Part shown: piece by piece, positions 62,906 to 64,000 of the stretch
Layout of the letters: every line of letters begins with the position of its first letter
How positions within the stretch are numbered: the first letter of the stretch is position 1
Source: Parasphingopyxis sp. CP4
GTDB taxonomy: Bacteria > Pseudomonadota > Alphaproteobacteria > Sphingomonadales > Sphingomonadaceae
Assembly (NCBI RefSeq): GCF_013378055.1
Contig: NZ_CP051130.1
Span: forward strand, 496,001 to 560,000
DNA length: 64,000 bases
Direction of reading: 5' to 3'
The notes under the pieces: generated by a model
What the model saw: the letters and a program-made list of their open reading frames with translations, nothing else
Told to the model about the DNA's origin: nothing
The model's database searches: none
Position numbers and translations under genes: made by a program

Positions 62906-63310
62906 ATGGAATTCTATGCAGCAAACTGGATCGCGATCATCGTTGCCGCTGCGGCGGGCTTTGTCGTCGGCGGAATCTGGTATGGCCCAGTGATGGGCAA
63001 GAAATGGATGGGAGCTGTCGGACTGACCGAAGAAGACGTTCAATCCGGCAACATGATCATGATTTACGGAACGGCGTTCCTGTTCAGCCTGATCGCGTCG
63101 ATCACCCTGGCGCACCTGCTAACGTATTTCCCTGATGCCGGGCTGAGCACGACTATTCTGATTGCAGTTGGTGTTGCTGCCGGCTTTTTGGTTCCGGCGA
63201 TTGGCACAAATTATCTGTTCTCGCAGAAGAGCCGGACATTGTTCTTTATCGATGCGGCCTATTGGCTTCTATTCTATGCCGCGATGGGAACGGTCCACGC
63301 GCTGCTCTAG
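62906..63310 (+). CDS. DUF1761 family membrane protein
   Basis: A 134-residue protein with four membrane segments. NWIAIIVAAAAGFVVGGIWYGPVMGKKWM at the start is diagnostic of DUF1761: a helix, the GxxWYxPxxF-like motif and a KKWM loop. Function unknown. GAGAAACGGGAGGGTAGCA precedes the ATG and gives a good GGGAGG binding site. It is convergent with the channel gene, six bases apart. Confidence 0.88.
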   Translation: MEFYAANWIAIIVAAAAGFVVGGIWYGPVMGKKWMGAVGLTEEDVQSGNMIMIYGTAFLFSLIASITLAHLLTYFPDAGLSTTILIAVGVAAGFLVPAIGTNYLFSQKSRTLFFIDAAYWLLFYAAMGTVHALL

Positions 63311-63316
63311 CGCGCG

Positions 63317-64000
63317 TCAATCATTGTCGGGTTGGCCAACAATCTCAACGATCAGATCGCCTTCAAGGATCTGCTTGGCCTGTTCTTCCCAGAAGCCATA
63401 AGGCTTGCCGTTGCGATAAATGCGCACGCCAAGGCCGGTCTGGATAGCGCCAAGCGGAAGGCCTTCTTCCATGTGGGTTGCCATGCGTTCGCGCAGCGCA
63501 ACACGCCCGGTCGCCGAGGCGAGATCAGCCATATAGTCCGAAATATGCGGGCCATGGCATGAGCCAGCGAGCAGCAGGCCGGCAAAGCTGACCGGGTTGA
63601 TGACGTTGCTGGCCCCGGCCTGGCGGGCGAGTTGTTCATTGTCCGAAGCGCGAACGAGTACGCTGATCGCAAGCTTGGGCGCCAGCGCGCGGGCGGTCAG
63701 AACAACAAGGATCGATGTATCGTCTCGCCCGGCGGATACGATCATCGAGCGCGCGCGCGAAACACGAACCTGGTTTAGCGTTTTATCGCGCGATGCATCG
63801 CCTTCCATAACGTTACATCCGCGCTTTTCAGCGGCTTCCAACCTGGCATGATCCTGATCGATCACGACGATTTCGGATGGGTCGATACCGCGTTCAAGCA
63901 GCTCGTCCACGGCTTCTGAACCGCTGATGCCGAAACCGGCAACGACGATATGGTTGTGAAGATTCTTCTGGATGATGCTCATGCGCCAACGGCTCCAGCT
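63317..64000 (-). CDS. potassium channel TrkA-N (RCK) domain protein, partial
   Basis: The 3' part of a gene that runs off the window edge; 227 residues are visible. A TrkA-N Rossmann domain begins HIVVAGFGISGSEAVDEL, with IVVIDQDHARLEAAEKRG and EGDASRDKTLNQVRV, followed by a TrkA-C-like part (GVRIYRNGKPYGFWEE). The ATG at 63982 is probably not the start: the frame remains open to the edge (SWSRWR before MSIIQ), which suits a channel with two helices and a pore loop upstream. It senses nucleotides or NAD(H) and gates K+ flow. Confidence 0.85.
   Translation of the reverse strand, partial: SWSRWRMSIIQKNLHNHIVVAGFGISGSEAVDELLERGIDPSEIVVIDQDHARLEAAEKRGCNVMEGDASRDKTLNQVRVSRARSMIVSAGRDDTSILVVLTARALAPKLAISVLVRASDNEQLARQAGASNVINPVSFAGLLLAGSCHGPHISDYMADLASATGRVALRERMATHMEEGLPLGAIQTGLGVRIYRNGKPYGFWEEQAKQILEGDLIVEIVGQPDND

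Overview
The window is one stretch of an alphaproteobacterial chromosome, most probably from the Sphingomonadales (Sphingomonadaceae or a close relative). This rests on recognised protein families and local gene orders, moderate to high GC by eye (roughly 60%), and the family mix: an AccA/XerD block, a LdcA-Mur ligase-RadA-CvpA block, a flavin-dependent tryptophan-halogenase pair, DUF6285-type phosphotransferase with acyl-CoA dehydrogenase, and Flp pilins. No rRNA, transposase, phage gene or CRISPR array was seen. About 70 protein genes and one tRNA are supported.

Layout. 1-9.2 kb: end of a GNAT-like gene, a large patatin-like lipase, a divergent LD-carboxypeptidase / Mur-ligase pair, then radA-cvpA-NifU-like-kef. 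9.2-18.2 kb: aroK-aroB, a small membrane protein overlapping a proline-rich exported protein, xerD, accA, an M48 protease, two Flp pilins, mutT and a methyltransferase. 18.2-24.6 kb: comF, glutaredoxin, nitrilase-family amidohydrolase, DUF1178, tRNA-Arg(CCT), an exported esterase, DUF2165 and a 42-residue TPR-repeat protein lying between two degenerate palindromic repeats. 24.6-29.9 kb: TauD-like dioxygenase, folE, a lipoprotein, a PKHD dioxygenase with a sulfotransferase-like protein, and rpsF-rpsR-rplI. 29.9-34.6 kb is the most accessory part: four exported or hypothetical proteins and a membrane-anchored TIR protein. 34.6-43.2 kb: aldolase-like, beta-lactamase-like, RluE, HI0933-type flavoprotein, DUF2189, and kbl-tdh-roxA. 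43.2-51.9 kb: membrane protein, tandem halogenase-family genes, a VOC-YafY pair, a methyltransferase, acyl-CoA dehydrogenase and phosphotransferase. 51.9-56.6 kb: the fatty-acid cluster fabD-x-fabG-acpP-fabF-mltG, with an unexpected small gene x. 56.6-64 kb: argC, NlpC/P60, MarR, an M17 aminopeptidase, rimO, DUF1761 and a TrkA-N potassium-channel fragment.

Working together: aroKB (shikimate), fabD/G/acpP/F plus accA (fatty-acid synthesis), LdcA with a Mur ligase (probable peptidoglycan recycling), kbl/tdh (threonine to glycine) and rpsF/rpsR/rplI are clear functional groups. The points most worth a second look are: a GC-poorer, translationally coupled foreign-looking gene inside the fab operon; a halogenase paralogue that has lost both catalytic residues beside an intact one; a two-cysteine C-terminal module shared by two otherwise unrelated exported proteins; a TIR-transmembrane-sensor-like protein; a pair of coupled exported proteins sharing a HFEPAxPP motif; and a TGTCAG operator-like array before a VOC-YafY operon. 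No complete, obviously new multi-gene system is proven by the sequence.
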